Shown one piece after another: positions 32,525 through 45,003 of a stretch of DNA of 64,000 bases; the first letter of the stretch is position 1, and the number at the start of each line of letters is the position of its first letter. A program made the position numbers and the translations under genes. The stretch is from Theropithecus gelada (taxonomy: Eukaryota > Chordata > Mammalia > Primates > Cercopithecidae). The stretch lies in NCBI RefSeq assembly GCF_003255815.1, contig NC_037682.1, forward strand, positions 41,478,421 through 41,542,420, read 5' to 3'. The notes under the pieces were generated by a model, which was given only the letters and a program-made list of their open reading frames with translations, was not told where the DNA came from and ran no database searches.

Positions 32525-33160
32525 TACATGCAACCATTGAAGGAAAGATCAGTTGAAACTGTGAAAATACTTTATTGGAGATGATATTTTTCCTGTAGTA
32601 TTTTAAGTGTCTTGTTAAATTTTCCCTACCAAATAAGAGTTATATCTCACTGCCACGGAGGGATATTCTTGGAGTTTGCACTATACCCCCGATTCAGCGT
32701 TAACTAGACCATCTGCTTTTATTGGAAGAAGTTAACACAGGACGTTCATTTTCATTGTTTTATCCTGCTAGTAACTGCAGTCACAAAACATCACCAGAAA
32801 GATATGAAAAAAGTAAAAATATATTTTATTTGGGTTTAATTATTATTTCAGTATATATTGCCTATATATTGCCTGTCTACTAGATAAATTTTTACAATAA
32901 TTTTTGCAAAAATATTATATGGTCTTTGTTAAATTATATTATATTGAATAAAAACATGATGAGCCTTAAATAATTCTTGTTGCTTTCAAGACCTAAATTT
33001 AATTATTCTGTATTACCAGAATAATTATGCAAAGAAAATTTAATCTGATAATGTAAATGCACATATGTAATAAAGAGATACACGTCTTCAGGGAGAAATA
33101 TTAATTAGATTCCATAGTGCTGATAATGTTATACGTGTTATAAGTGAGAAAGCCACTATT
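30941..33160. other. Unassigned T-rich stretch
   Basis: 2.2 kb without a supported gene or repeat family, apart from the (TG)20 tract listed separately. Confidence 0.4.
32483..32522. repeat. (TG)20 microsatellite
   Basis: Uninterrupted TG repeat of 40 bp; likely polymorphic. Confidence 0.98.
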
Positions 33161-33173
33161 AAAATCCAACTGG

Positions 33174-33472
33174 GGTCGGGCATGGTGGCTCACACCTGTA
33201 ATCCCAGCATTTTGGGAGGCCGAGGCAGGCAGATCATGAGGTCAGGAGATCAGGACCATCCTGGCCAACACGGTGAAACGCCGTCTCTACTAAAAATACA
33301 AAAAATTAGCCGGGCATGGTGGCGAGCACCTGTAGTCCCAGCTACTGGGGAGGCAGGAGAATGGCGTGAACCCAGGAGGTAGAGCTTGCAGTGAGCCGAG
33401 ATCGCACCGCTGCACTCTAGCCTGGGTGACGGAGTGAGACGCTGTCTCAAAGCAAACAAACAAACAAACAAA
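33174..33472 (+). mobile_element. AluY-type element
   Basis: GGTCGGGCATGGTGGCTCAC at the start, GGAGGTAGAGCTTGCAGTG in the right monomer, tail (CAAA)n. Target-site duplication AAAATCCAACTGG (33161-33173) and AAAATCCAATTGG (33473-33485), one mismatch. Confidence 0.95.
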
Positions 33473-33497
33473 AAAATCCAATTGGTATAATTAAGTT

Positions 33498-33588
33498 CAA
33501 AGAAGAAATCAGAGATGTACATCATTAATTTTTTCAAAAATATCAAAGAAGATATAAGGAATGTACATCATTAATTCTTTAAAAATAT
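33498..33588. repeat. 46-bp tandem duplication
   Basis: Copies start at 33498 and 33544 with CAAAGAAGA and share GTACATCATTAATT plus a following AAAAATAT. They differ at several sites. The array begins 13 bp after the AluY. Confidence 0.8.
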
Positions 33589-33594
33589 ACTGAC

Positions 33595-33775
33595 TGAGCT
33601 CCTACTCTGAGAACAAAACTTTTCTAGATTCAGAGTATATAGTAGACAATTAGGTACATACAGTCATATACTCCAGAATGAGTGGTAGGTAACATATAAG
33701 TAGACAAATAAATATTCAATATACTTTATGAAAAATAATGAGTCAGGACAGAGGATATAGAGAGGTATGTGGCTA
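33595..33775 (-). repeat. L2 LINE fragment
   Basis: In plus orientation: GAGCTCCTACTCTGAGAAC, then CAAATAAATATTCAATATAC and GAGGATATAGAGAGG, the order of a reversed L2 3' end. Weak. Confidence 0.42.
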
Positions 33776-36700
33776 CTTGATATGTTACTTTTCAAAGACA
33801 ACTAAATGAGTTTATTTGTGCATTTATTTGATGAAATAGTTTGGAGGATTTAGTTTGTGCAAAATATTTTCAATTTATCTGCTCGAGAATTTGGGTATTT
33901 TAAAAATATTTTCATAAAGTATAACACACAATATAATAAAATATTTTTGTGTATTTAGATAAATTTTAATACACTATCAACTAAATAGTGAAAAAAAACA
34001 TAGAACAGTTGTACTGATGGAATAAAAACAATGGCACAAAATTAGAGAAGCACCAGCTCATACGAAATCTGTTGAAATACATTCAGAGGAGGAATGAGAT
34101 AATATGTAGATAAGCAGTGGTAATTTAGTTGATGCCAGCATTAACAAATTACATGTTAAATAATGGCATATAAATGTGAATTCATTAAGTTTTGAAATTG
34201 CTGACATTCCAAATTTATTTTTAATAAAACAAGAAGTGCTTTGCAGAATGTGCTTTTTTTCTGCTGAAGCTCATTGGCTGTCCTGAGGGAAGGTGCTGCT
34301 ATACACCTTTTTAATGAGACAAGAAATCACTATTTTTTCATGACAAAGAAAATCCGTTATTGAAATACTTATCTGATACAACATGATTATACCAACCTGC
34401 ATCCTTCGTGATTTTTCAAGAGATAAGTAAACTTGATTAGATGTTTCAGTCTTGTAAACTAACACTTTGTGGAAGAATTCAGAATTCAATGAGAAAATTC
34501 AAACAAAGTTTGGGCTGACTAACCAATTTGAACTTTTATAATTTTTTATGAATTAATTTAAAGATATGCAATACAGTATCTGAGATTTTTTAATGGATAT
34601 ACTTGGACATGTGGACATATATGATATACTTGTAAAGATGCTTACAGTCTGAAAAATAAACCAAACGTGCTGAGAATCTATTTATCAACTCCTAAATGTA
34701 AAGTTTGCTAATTCAAGTAAGTGGGCAATTTGGTTAATACCTCAAATTTGAAAATAAAATTACATTTTATTTCAGTTTTTAAACTTCTATGTGAACTAAA
34801 CACTGAAAGGTTAGAAAGTACATAATGTTATAATTTATAGTAATTTATGATGAGAATACATTTCAATATTCTATTTTATAACAAGAATATGATATACAAT
34901 GTTTGGCTATAATATTTTCTTAAAGGTATATATATATATCCAAATGAGGATGACATTGATTAAAAAATGCAACTGTTACCTAGAAAATCTAGTTTAAAAA
35001 CATTATTAAAATCAAAATGATTTTAAAATAAATTGATAATTCACTTTACAATAAGCAAATGTTAAAATTGTACTATAGATACACATTTAATTACATAGAA
35101 ATATTTAATTATTTGGTTATATTAGTGCCTCACATATGACTTTGTGTAAAATAAATTATTTCTAAGCTAGAAAAGTTTGAAAATCCGTTTTATGGAAAAT
35201 ATGGAGCCATTAATGCATTTTGCAAAGGACCATATTTGAATTTAGATAGCTCCTTAAGGCTGGAGAGTGAAAAGTCTAACAAACTAGGTATGATGGGAGC
35301 CTGGGAGTACAGTCAGAACTCTATTATGAAATTGCAGAGCATGAGTAATGAGAATCTAAATTATGCGGATGGTAATAGAAATTTAGACTAGGGGAATGAC
35401 TCAGATGAATTCAGAATTATTTCTACAATGAAATCAAGATGTTTTTGCTAATTAGAAGTGGGGAACAAACATATAGACTGCTTTATATTAATATGGCATA
35501 AACATTCCAAGATTGATCATATAATTAATTATTGAATAAATACCACAATTAGAAAAGTATTCTCACAAAACCAAACACCACAGCTTTGTGTCTCATGTGA
35601 GTAGTGAAAGTTTCTTACCAACCTCAGGACAGATTTTGCTTAAACCTAAAATCTTCTTTCTATCTCATGGCAAATATAGAGCCTCTTCGAAATCTCATCA
35701 AACTGAAACTATGGATGGACTAAATAATAGCCTGCTGAGTGAAATGATCCTGAACCCTGAGAGAATATTGTAAGGCAAATGGAATTAGGTAGACTAGGTG
35801 CATTGTCCTCACCTCACCATTAGTTGGCTAAATAATGACCCTCATTATTGCAAAATGCACATTTAAGATTGAATAGTCTCTACATCATCTTTGTTGCTGT
35901 CTTTCCTCAAATACCTCCAGTGATGGGGAATTTTCTTTTTCTCATAGTTACACAATTTAATTAAAAATAATTGTAAATATTAGAACGCTCTCTTTTGATT
36001 CAAACTGAAATGGCCGTTCCCCTCAACAAGTGATCCTGGATTTACCCATATTCCAGAGCCATACAAAACAAGGTCTAATTTCTCTTAATTTTTATACTGA
36101 TTCCAAATATTCATGCAGTTTTCAAATTTACCCTCTCAGTTTAATAACAACTTCTGTAGATTAAATATGATAGCTCCTAAGTTCCTGCAGTGATGTCTTA
36201 GGTAACATGATTATAGTCCTGATTTTGTCCTTTGTGCTATACAATATGTCTGCAACTCTCCTAGCACCTTACAAGTATTCAGATTTTCCAGTCAACAGTT
36301 TTATTGTTCTGCTTGAGTAGGAGATATTTCTTGGCTCTTTCTTGTGTTTGAATCATGTCACTCACTGGCAGCAAGGCATACTTACACACTATCATGCTAG
36401 AAATTTCAGATAAGGGCTAAAGGGACAGCATGAGGGGAATCAGTAACAGTTTGCCTTCCCTGGGAGCTTTGACAAAACATACTCAGATGCTGCTTACAAT
36501 TAGTCAGTAAAGAGTAAGTGCTTCATCAATTATTCTCCTGTTCATGCTACATCAAGAAGAGGGAACTACCACCCTGTCCCCCACAATCTACAACTGTCCA
36601 TTTATGCACAGCCACCCAAACCATATGAGAACAGCTGGAATGGGTAGTTAAAATAGTAGCATGTTTATTTGCAAACAAGACACTCAAGCAGGGTTGGATA

Positions 36701-37041
36701 TGCAACATTAACACTCATGCCAGGTTTCAAGACAGCCAAATCAGCAAACACTGGATGACAGAAAACTCAGAAAGGACAGGTGTAATTCTTGGCTAGGCTA
36801 TGCCAATGCATAATTTTTTGATAATCCTTTTTCATTAGAACAACACTGGAATTGTACTTGTTATGAAAAAACAAGCATAAAAACTTGACTTTGAAATTTC
36901 CTGCATTATCTGTACTCTAAACAATAATAATCCTTGAACGTTTTTCCTAATTCCTCAAATTATTGACTGAGAAGGTTGCTCAGTACCCAAGTCATGTATT
37001 TTGATTTGTTGTCTAGGAAAATATCACTTAAATATAAGAAA
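33776..37041. other. Unassigned AT-rich stretch
   Basis: 3.3 kb with short open frames, none with a recognisable domain, and no repeat I can support. It may hold unique sequence or very old repeats. Confidence 0.4.
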
Positions 37042-37046
37042 CATAC

Positions 37047-38504
37047 TGATATGGTTTAGCTCATCTCAAATTGTAACTTTTGCATGGTGAGGGAGGAACC
37101 TGGTGGGAGGTGATTGGGTCATAAGGGCGGTTTCTCCCATTCTGTTCTCATGATAGTGAGTGTGTTCTCACGATAGTGAGTGTGTTCTCACAAGATCTGA
37201 TGTTTTAAAAGGGTTTGGCAGTTTCTCCCTCGCTATCTCTCTGTCTCCTGTCACCATGTAAGAAGATGCTTGCTTGTCATTCACCTTCTGCCATAATTGT
37301 ACGTTTCTTGAGGCCTCCCCAGCCATGAAGAACTGTGAGTCAATTAAAACTCTTTTTTAAATAAATGACCAAGTCTTAGATACTTCTTTATAGCTTGTGA
37401 AAATGGTATAATACAGAAAATTGGTACCGAGAATGGGGTTTAGAGACCTCCACCTAGAATTCAGAGGATGTATGGAAATGCCTGGATGTCCAGACACATG
37501 TCTGCTGCAGGGGCAGAGCTTTCATGGAGATCCCCTGCTAGGACAATGCAAAGGGGAAATGTGGGGTTGGAGCCCCCACACAGAATCAACAATGGGGAAC
37601 TGCCTAGTGGAGCTGTGGGAAGAGGGCCATCATCCTCCAGACCCCAGAATGATATATCCACCATTCTGGCTTGCACCACAGGTCTGCAAAAGCCATGGGC
37701 ATTCAATCCCAGCCCGTGAAAGCAATCACGGGAGCTATACCCTGCAGAGTGGGTCTTGGGAGCCCACCCCCTGCATCAGTTTGCCCCAGATTCGAGACAT
37801 GGAGCCAAAACATATTATTTTGGAGCTTTAAGATTTAGTAAGTGCCCTGTTGGGTTTTGGACTTATATGAGGCCTGTGGCCATTTGTTTTGGCCAATTTC
37901 TCCCATTTTGAATGAGAACATTTACCCAATACCTGTATGCCCATTATATGTTGGAAGTAACTAACTTGTTTTTGATTTTACAGGCTCATAGGCAGAAGGG
38001 ACTTGCTTTGTCTCAGATGAGACTTTGGATTTGGACTTTTGAGTTAATAATGGAACGAGTTAAGACTTTGGGGACTGTTAGGAAGGCATGATTTGTTTTG
38101 GAATGTAAAAATCACAGGAGATTTTGGAGGATCCAGGGGCAGAATTACATGGTTTGGCTTTGTGTCCCCACTGAAATCTCATCTCAAGTTGTAATCCATA
38201 CATGTAGAAGGAGGGACCAGGTGGGAGGTGATTGGATGAAGAGGTCTGTTTCCCTATGATGTTCTCATGATAGTGAGTTCTTATGATATCTGATGCTTTA
38301 AAAATGTTTGCCAGTTTCCCCTCCCTCTCTCTCTCCTGCCACCATGTAAGAGGGTGCTTGCTTCCTCTTTGTCTTCCACCATGATCATTAGTTTTGTGAG
38401 GTTTCCTCAGCCATGTGGAACTATGAGTCAATTAAACCTCTTTTCTTTATAAATGACCCAGTATCAGGGAGTTCTTTATAGCAACATTAAAATAGACTAA
38501 TACA
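37047..38504 (+). mobile_element. MST-type MaLR provirus with shortened internal region
   Basis: 5' LTR 37047-37415 (TGATATGGTTTAGC … GGTATAATACA), internal 37416-38144, 3' LTR 38145-38504 (… GACTAATACA). Flanks are CATAC (37042-37046) and CATAT (38505-38509), a 5-bp duplication with one mismatch. The internal part matches only the 3' half of the internal region of the THE1 element at 45698. After the 5' LTR, TTGGTACCGAGAATGGGG looks like a tRNA-Leu-type primer site. The 136-codon frame at 37421 shows no retroviral protein motif. Confidence 0.9.
37152..37191 (+). repeat. Perfect 20-bp tandem duplication in the MST 5' LTR
   Basis: GATAGTGAGTGTGTTCTCAC occurs twice in a row; the 3' LTR of the same element has one related copy. 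Confidence 0.95.
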
Positions 38505-38589
38505 CATATGTTCTTTAAACATCCACAAGTACCAACACTGTAGTAATATCTTGACTATATTCAAGAACTTTAGTACTTTATCTTGAATG

Positions 38590-38790
38590 TTTATTGTTTG
38601 TGCTATAATTCATTTCTCAATAGTATTTTGTGGATACCATTACCTCTGTTTTATAGATAATACAAAGTAAGGCTGAAAAAGCCGAGCAATCTGCTTACAG
38701 CACAAATAAAAATAAAAATAAAATATAAAAACCAACTAGTGGTAGAGTGGTAAAGCTCAAGTCTGTGTTCCTGTCATTTTGCACACTGTG
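38590..38790 (+). repeat. MIR SINE remnant with an (AAAAT)n patch
   Basis: ACCATTACCTCTGTTTTATA, AATACAAAGTAAGGCTGAAA and CTGCTTACAGCACA follow MIR order. AAATAAAAATAAAAATAAAA interrupts at 38704-38725. GTGGTAGAGTGGTAAAGCTC and AAGTCTGTGTTCCTGTC continue it. Confidence 0.6.
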
Positions 38791-40734
38791 TTATGAATAT
38801 GATTTCACAGTATCTCCCATCAAACCAATTTTTTCTTTATAAGTGAAAGCCTACATCAATTTACTGGAACATGAGTTTCCCCACAAATTTCTAAGTATAC
38901 ACAAACAATATGCATTAAAGATAAACTACTAAGTTATCCAGTGGTTTTTTTTTTAAAAACAAATTTATCTTTTCAATGAAAACATAATTTTCCATAATAC
39001 AATGGCTATCATATTTTGTTTTGTCTGATCGAAGCCAATATAACTATGAAGTCAATCTGGTTACTCTGAATCCTGAATATCTACTTTATCTATGATTAGC
39101 AGGAAATAATTTAGTGCTACTAGTAATTATTAATAATTTTAAGTTTTGTGTTGATTATTTAGTTTTTATTCTGTGCTGTTGTTTCTTTGTGAGAAGTAAT
39201 AAGAAGCAGGTCTTTCTTTTTAATATCTTACCAAATAAAAACTCAACTGATACTGTCGGAGTAATCCAATTTCTAGTAGTTTAATTGCTCCTCAATGCTT
39301 ATAAAAATGCATCATGCAATATTCAAATACTTTAAGATTTTTGTGATGTCTAAAGTAAAAAAAGAACCAGCACTGATATCAACAGGACCTAAGTGGAATC
39401 CTGGCTTCAACATTTTCTAGCTGTATCACCTTGAGAAAATATTTAACATTTATTTATATGAGTATATAAGCATATGTTTATATTTAACATATACTTAAAC
39501 ATATATTTATATTTTGTCATCTAAAGTAGAGGTTCTTTACATCATGAAGTTGAGCTGAGACTAATGCAATAACATGAAAAACAACTACTATTGTCTCTTT
39601 TTTATTTCATTTTTACTAGAATTAACAAATATGATTAACCTCAGGAAGAAAAGCTTTAGATGTTAAAAAATTTCTAATTTAAAAAGTCTCTAAAACAAAG
39701 AAAACAAAATTTAGCATAAATCTATTATTATGCTGAAGATTCAGGGGGGAAGTCAATTTCATGTCCTTCTAGTGTTCTTTCTATTCTTTTCCCTTTCATA
39801 GGTATTTTATTTGTCTAACTCTGCTTACAAAGTGTTTTCATGTTTCATCTGTCTTTAAGTATATACTAGCTATTATGAAGCCTACTAGCATTGTGTACAA
39901 TCATGACTTGTATTCTCATCACACGGTTTGTCTACCTATTGCCAATTTCTTAATCAAAGAAGAAAACACGATTACCAAGTAAAGGATAGAGAAAGAGGAC
40001 CTGGGAGGGGGGAAGTATACAAACAATAGTATCATCAGATCATCAAGCATTTTCTGTTTTCTTTGCATTGAAGTTAGAAAATATGAGACAGCTCTCTTGA
40101 ATATTTTGGAAACCAACTAACTCATTTATATAAAGGTCTCATTATAAAATATTTATTTGCATAATTGCAAAAATATGAACTGTCAAGACTGAAGCCACTC
40201 AAGTTTTCTCAAAATACAAATTGGCTTTGGTTTCTTTATTATACAAGATACTGAAATTAGGCCACAGCACCTAGGGTGGGAGAAGTGAGGGGATGAGAGT
40301 TCTAACTCAAGACGAATATTTGACTGCTGCTGTAGCACTGTTCAAATATCAGTTTTCAAAACAAACAGAAACACACTTTGTTCAATAAATCTAATTAACA
40401 AAGTCCTGAGTAATTCATCTCTAAATAGATTGTTAGTATTTCGCTTGAAGTAGAATTTCAAAAAGTAATTAGAGCGTGCATTTCTTGGCCATTTTCATTT
40501 CATTAGGGGTAAATTTTGGCATTTTGCTTATAAGTATTTCCTGGGAGAATATTTTCTGTAGAAAAGTATAAAAGTATGCATAAACAATAAGCATAACTAT
40601 ATAAAATGAACATATGTGTTGTCTTAGATTCTATTTTCTCTTCCTTTTCCATCAATCCTTAAAAAATCAGGGTTTGCGTATCAAATCTATATAATTTGAT
40701 CCCTATACCTTATATAATATAACAAATTAATTCT
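38791..40734. other. Mostly unassigned AT-rich stretch
   Basis: Only a weak MIR-like piece on the minus strand (TGGAATCCTGGCTTCAAC … CTAGCTGTATCACCTTGAG, 39394-39437) stands out. Confidence 0.4.
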
Positions 40735-40860
40735 AGTAGGCGATATTGCGTAATGATTAAAAGTAGATGTAAGACAAACCTGTTCAAATCTACATTGTAC
40801 AGTCATTAATTGTGTAACCTTGGACTAGTTACTTCATAGTTTTGAACCTAAGACTCCATG
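40735..40860 (-). repeat. MIR SINE remnant
   Basis: In plus orientation: CCTGTTCAAATCTACATTG, TTAATTGTGTAACCTTGGAC and TAGTTACTTCATAGTTTTGA, the reversed MIR core ('…GTGTGACCTTGGGCAAGTTACTTAA…'). Confidence 0.8.
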
Positions 40861-40871
40861 CATCTCTATAG

Positions 40872-41262
40872 TCTGCTGCTATAACAAAATGCATTAGACT
40901 GGGTAATTATAAATAATGGAAATTTATTTCTCACAGTTCTTGTGGCTGTAATGTTCAAGATCAAGATTCTGACAGATTTGGTGTCTGGTAAAAGTCTAGT
41001 CTCTACTTCCAACATGGCACCGTGAACACTGTGTCCTCCAGAGGGAAAGAATGCTATGTTCTCACATGTCTGAAGGAACAGAAGGCAAAAGGAGCAAACA
41101 CTTCGTGAAGCCTCTGTTATAAGATATTAATGCCATTCATGAGGGTAAGGCCCTAATGACCTAATCACGTCCCAAAGGCTTCACCTTCTAATACCATCAC
41201 TTTGGTAATTAATTATCCACATATAAATTTTGGAGGTGACACAAACATTCAGAACAGAGCAA
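40872..41262 (-). mobile_element. MLT1-type MaLR LTR
   Basis: Reversed MLT1A-like order: CTGCTGCTATAACAAAATGC, GACTGGGTAATTATAAATAA, TTTCTCACAGTTCTTGTGGC, GATTTGGTGTCTGGTAAAAG, ACTGTGTCCTCCAGAGGG, ATGACCTAATCACGTCCC, TTTTGGAGGTGACACAAAC. No internal region. Confidence 0.85.
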
Positions 41263-43135
41263 TGTATAAACTATGTACAGTAATAGCACAGTACTCTTAA
41301 GGTTACTACAATGAATATATGGGACCTCCCTTAAGATCTTAGCCAGGCACAAAGGAAGAGTGCGACAAATGTAGGCTCCTCTTGTTTATCATTAAGCTCA
41401 GAGTAGCCAGATTGAGCACAAATGTGATGAGGCAACAAACAATAAAGGGGACCAGAAAAAAAAAAAAGAAAAAAAAGGATCAGAAACTGAACTGAATATT
41501 TTCTATTTGACTTTCAAAGTAACAGGTGGTTGTAGAAATTAGGAAAGTGTTTTATTTGTAAGAGACCAAAAGCCCAACCACCAGAGTCTTCACATATAGG
41601 GGTATTACTTCCTCATGAGGTGAGAGATAACGAAGTGTGTTGCTGCTAGCATCGTTTTTGTTGCTCAGTGATATCATCAGACTCAAGCTTTTCTATGTTT
41701 AGGCTTTACTATTTGTGGCTTTTAATTTTTTTTCGTACATTGAATTTCTTGCTTGCAATAGGACTCTGGCTGCAACAAAATCTTCTTTATTGTTACATGT
41801 TTTAAAAACTTTCTTCATTTTGTGGACACTTCTCTCCAATATTCAGGGATCTTTTCATGGTGTCATCTTGCCATCATGACAACTGTTTGTTTCTGCTTAT
41901 GTCTCCTCTAAAGCATTATTATTTAAAAATAATTCTCAGATAATAAAATTTCACATATTTCATATACATTGGAGCACCTGTCTGTAATCTCTGTATACTA
42001 AAAGCCATGCATTAAGAATGCTTTAAAATGATGCCTTACTTTGTCATTTGTATCTACCAAAATGCTGATTTATCATCTTTCTCCTTTTGTGTATAGTAAA
42101 AAAACATAAGAGTCCAAAAGTTCCCAAACTTTATTTAATTCAGGTCTATGATTCTGTGCTTCTCGGAGAACAGATTGCTTTTGGAAATTTTTGTCAAAAT
42201 ATAGTAGTAAAATTGAACAAATGCATTTAAACTAAAATATAAAAATGATTTTATTCTAAAAGCTGATTATTTGGCTCTAATATAAAATGAATGTATATTT
42301 ATAGGATATAGTATGTGGAATATATCATTTTCAAATTAAATGATAGAAAATATATATCTCAAGTTTAGATATAAAAACAAATTCCTGTCTCAGTAGACCA
42401 ATAAAAATTAAGATCCTGTAACAAACTTCTATATAGCACATGTAATGACATGGTAAGTAGGCCCCATGGTCTTTTGCCACACACCAAGTTGTGGTTTGAA
42501 TCAAGGCTTGAATTGTTAGTCGTGACAGGTATGAGTACATATTCAGTATCATAACTTTTAATTCATGTAAAGATAATTAGATCTAACAAAATGTTATCTT
42601 TTATCTCTATCAGGAAATTTCATTGACATAATTATTACATGAATTGTGTAGTTTTTCACATTTGTCATTTCTCTGCAAATAATTGAGTCAAGTGCAGGAC
42701 TTTAGAAACTGTGAAAATGGATGTGTCATTTACAAAACCTGTAAGTTTCATTGATTGCTGCCCTCCTGTCTCATTCTATAGCTGGATAAAAGGTTACTTT
42801 CTCATTGATAAACGTCTACCAGGAAGCATAGCAGTAGAAGCTACTGGTAAAACGTCTGAAAGGGGAAAATGCAATTGTGATATACTGTGGAATTGCAACT
42901 GGGGATCTGTTTTAAGACTTCACATTTGAGAAGTGGCTTTATCTGTTTTCTCCCGCTTATAAGTCATTGTTTTATATCATAGTTTATTGCCACAGGATGG
43001 TGCAATGGCAGTTCTTAAATTTCTTATAGTCTCTTTCCGACTACTTTTTATCTTAACTGCAACATCGCTTTTCCCCAGGACCACATCTTTTCATGTTTTC
43101 CCAGCAGAGGTTAAAAATAGAAATAGCTGCCACTT
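41263..43135. other. Unassigned AT-rich stretch
   Basis: 1.9 kb. Apart from an A-rich run at 41456-41478, nothing recognised. Confidence 0.4.
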
Positions 43136-43330
43136 TTTTGAAGGATCACCAGTGCCCAGTCCTTTACTTAGCATTTCATTGATAGTGTTATGTTTATCAG
43201 AATAATAATTCCCTGAGTTTGACATTATTATTCCAATTTTATATAACCTGAGACTCAGAAGACCTTAATAACTTGTGTGATGTTAGAAACCTAGTATGTG
43301 GGTTGTACATCGCATTTGACTTGTAAAACT
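43136..43330 (+). repeat. MIR SINE remnant
   Basis: CATTATTATTCCAATTTTAT, AACCTGAGACTCAGAAGACC and TTAATAACTTGTGTGATGTT follow the MIR core. Confidence 0.7.
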
Positions 43331-43379
43331 TGCTGTTTACCTTTGTCCTCTCCCCACATACCATAATGCCACAAAATGG

Positions 43380-43800
43380 AGGAAACATCAGTATTCTACA
43401 GGCCTTAATACTGCTTCGTGTTTACTCTGCTTCCACCTTCTCATGTTTCAAAAGCTTTTCATTTTAAATCCTGTGTTATCTTGCTAAGTTTCTCTCTGTC
43501 AACTTAATGATGTCATCTGCTATCTGTTGGTCACTCTCTATACGGAGTCTTTGTTCCTCGTCTTGAATGATTTTAATATTCATGTTGATCACCTACTTTA
43601 TACCTCCATATTAATGTCTCTTGATTAATGTCTTCAAGGTCCTGAAAATCCACTCCAGCAAACTATATTCACATATATGCCTAGGCTTTGTCCTTACCAC
43701 AAAATGCTTCACATATGAAACATTATACTCCAGCATCTCACTCTTAACACAACTAGTTGTTCCATTTCTATTACTTTGACTGCTTATTTTCTTTTCCTCA
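43380..43800 (+). repeat. L2 LINE fragment (ORF2 region)
   Basis: CTTGAATGATTTTAATATTC, ATGTTGATCACCTACTTTAT and a C/T-rich context resemble the L2 endonuclease-domain coding stretch ('…GACTTCAATATCCACATTGATGAC…'). No open frame. Confidence 0.45.
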
Positions 43801-43934
43801 TCATTGTATTTCATGTCTTGACATTTTTAAATTTTAATCTGTTAACTCATTTTTTCAATTACTTTCTCAATAAAGCAAAAGCATAAAAACATGAAAAATG
43901 TCATCTGTTAATTTTGAAAAAGTGTGTGCTAGAA

Positions 43935-44085
43935 ACTTTATATGTGATCACAGCTGAAGATCATAAAAGTGAAGCAAAGTACCCAAGTTCAAACAGGAAG
44001 TAAATGAGTAAATATGATAATGAAACATGCCTGCCTTTATAATTCCAAAGTCATGTTTCTATCACTACGCCATGTTGCTATTATG
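43935..44085 (+). repeat. MIR SINE remnant
   Basis: GATCATAAAAGTGAAGCAAA, AGTACCCAAGTTCAAACAGG, CCAAAGTCATGTTTCTATC and ACTACGCCATGTTGC follow the MIR 3' half. Confidence 0.7.
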
Positions 44086-44272
44086 GCAACAATAAGAGGA
44101 TATGGTATTTCAACAACCTTTTGCTTATTTTTGGTGGGGACCGAGTAAAAAAACTCTTCCTCTAAATAATCATTTATTTCAAAAGGTTGAAAGTTGATTA
44201 TTGGGTTGGGGGGAAGGATGGAAAAAAACTCGCGATATTGTAATGGTTTTCTGACCTCTAAAAGAAAAAGTT

Positions 44273-44410
44273 GAGTATATCAAAACATTAAGTGTGTATA
44301 TCAAAACATAAAAATGAGTCTATCAAGACATTAAAATTTGTGTAGTGAGTATATCAAAACATTAATGATATATCAAATCATAATGAGAATATCAAAACAT
44401 TAAAATTTTA
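44273..44410 (+). repeat. Six-copy minisatellite, 18-31 bp unit
   Basis: Units start at about 44273, 44294, 44316, 44347, 44367 and 44385, each close to GAGTATATCAAAACATTAA, with variable tails (AAGT, AAAAT, AAATTTGTGTAGT). Unit length varies, so the array is old or grew by uneven steps. Confidence 0.88.
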
Positions 44411-44867
44411 TGGAGAAAACATACTTAAAAAGTTTACCTAGGGGATGAAAAGCCATGGAGAAACACTGCTATTAGGTCACGTTTCAAACTAGAGCTGAGT
44501 CCCCAATTTGTGTAGAATCTGTCTGTACTATTTCAGTCGATTACAATTCTAATTCACCTCAACTTTTACTTCCATATTTATTATTTCTCAGAATACTCAA
44601 TCTTTCAGCAAACAAACATATGCAAAATCACACACATTTAAACACAGAGTTAATAGATGACCTCATATCTTACCTCATAGAGAAAACTAAAGTTTTTGGG
44701 CAAGATATTTCTCAATAGTCTATCCCTCCTTACTTGCCACCCTCTTATATGAATCTATACCCATGCTAATATCTTCTTCCTGTCCCAATAGAAAATGTCT
44801 TTCCTCCCTTGCAATCTGAAAGTTTGACACCTCAATATTTTGACACATCAACCGTTTTCTATGTTAT

Positions 44868-44954
44868 ATGTGTGTGTGTGTGTGTATATATATACACATA
44901 TATATCTGTATATGTATATATGTATATATACATATATACGTGTATATATGTATA

Positions 44955-44989
<35 letters not shown>
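44868..44989. repeat. Compound TG/TA microsatellite
   Basis: (TG)n, then mixed TATA/TACA steps, then (TG)n again at about 44958-44989. It lies where the A tail of the neighbouring minus-strand Alu would be, so it probably grew from that tail. Confidence 0.92.
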
Positions 44990-44992
<3 letters not shown>

Positions 44993-45003
44993 AACAGAGA
45001 GAG

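Noticed and set aside
35560..35800. Possible L1 3' fragment (ACAAAACCAAACACCAC near 35565)
   Set aside because: The similarity ends after about 20 bases, so it may be chance.
37421..37831. 136-codon frame
   Set aside because: Lies in the internal region of a MaLR element; no retroviral protein motif, and it starts at the primer-site region.
44273..44410. CRISPR-like array
   Set aside because: Units are contiguous, unequal in length and without unique spacers; the genome is eukaryotic.
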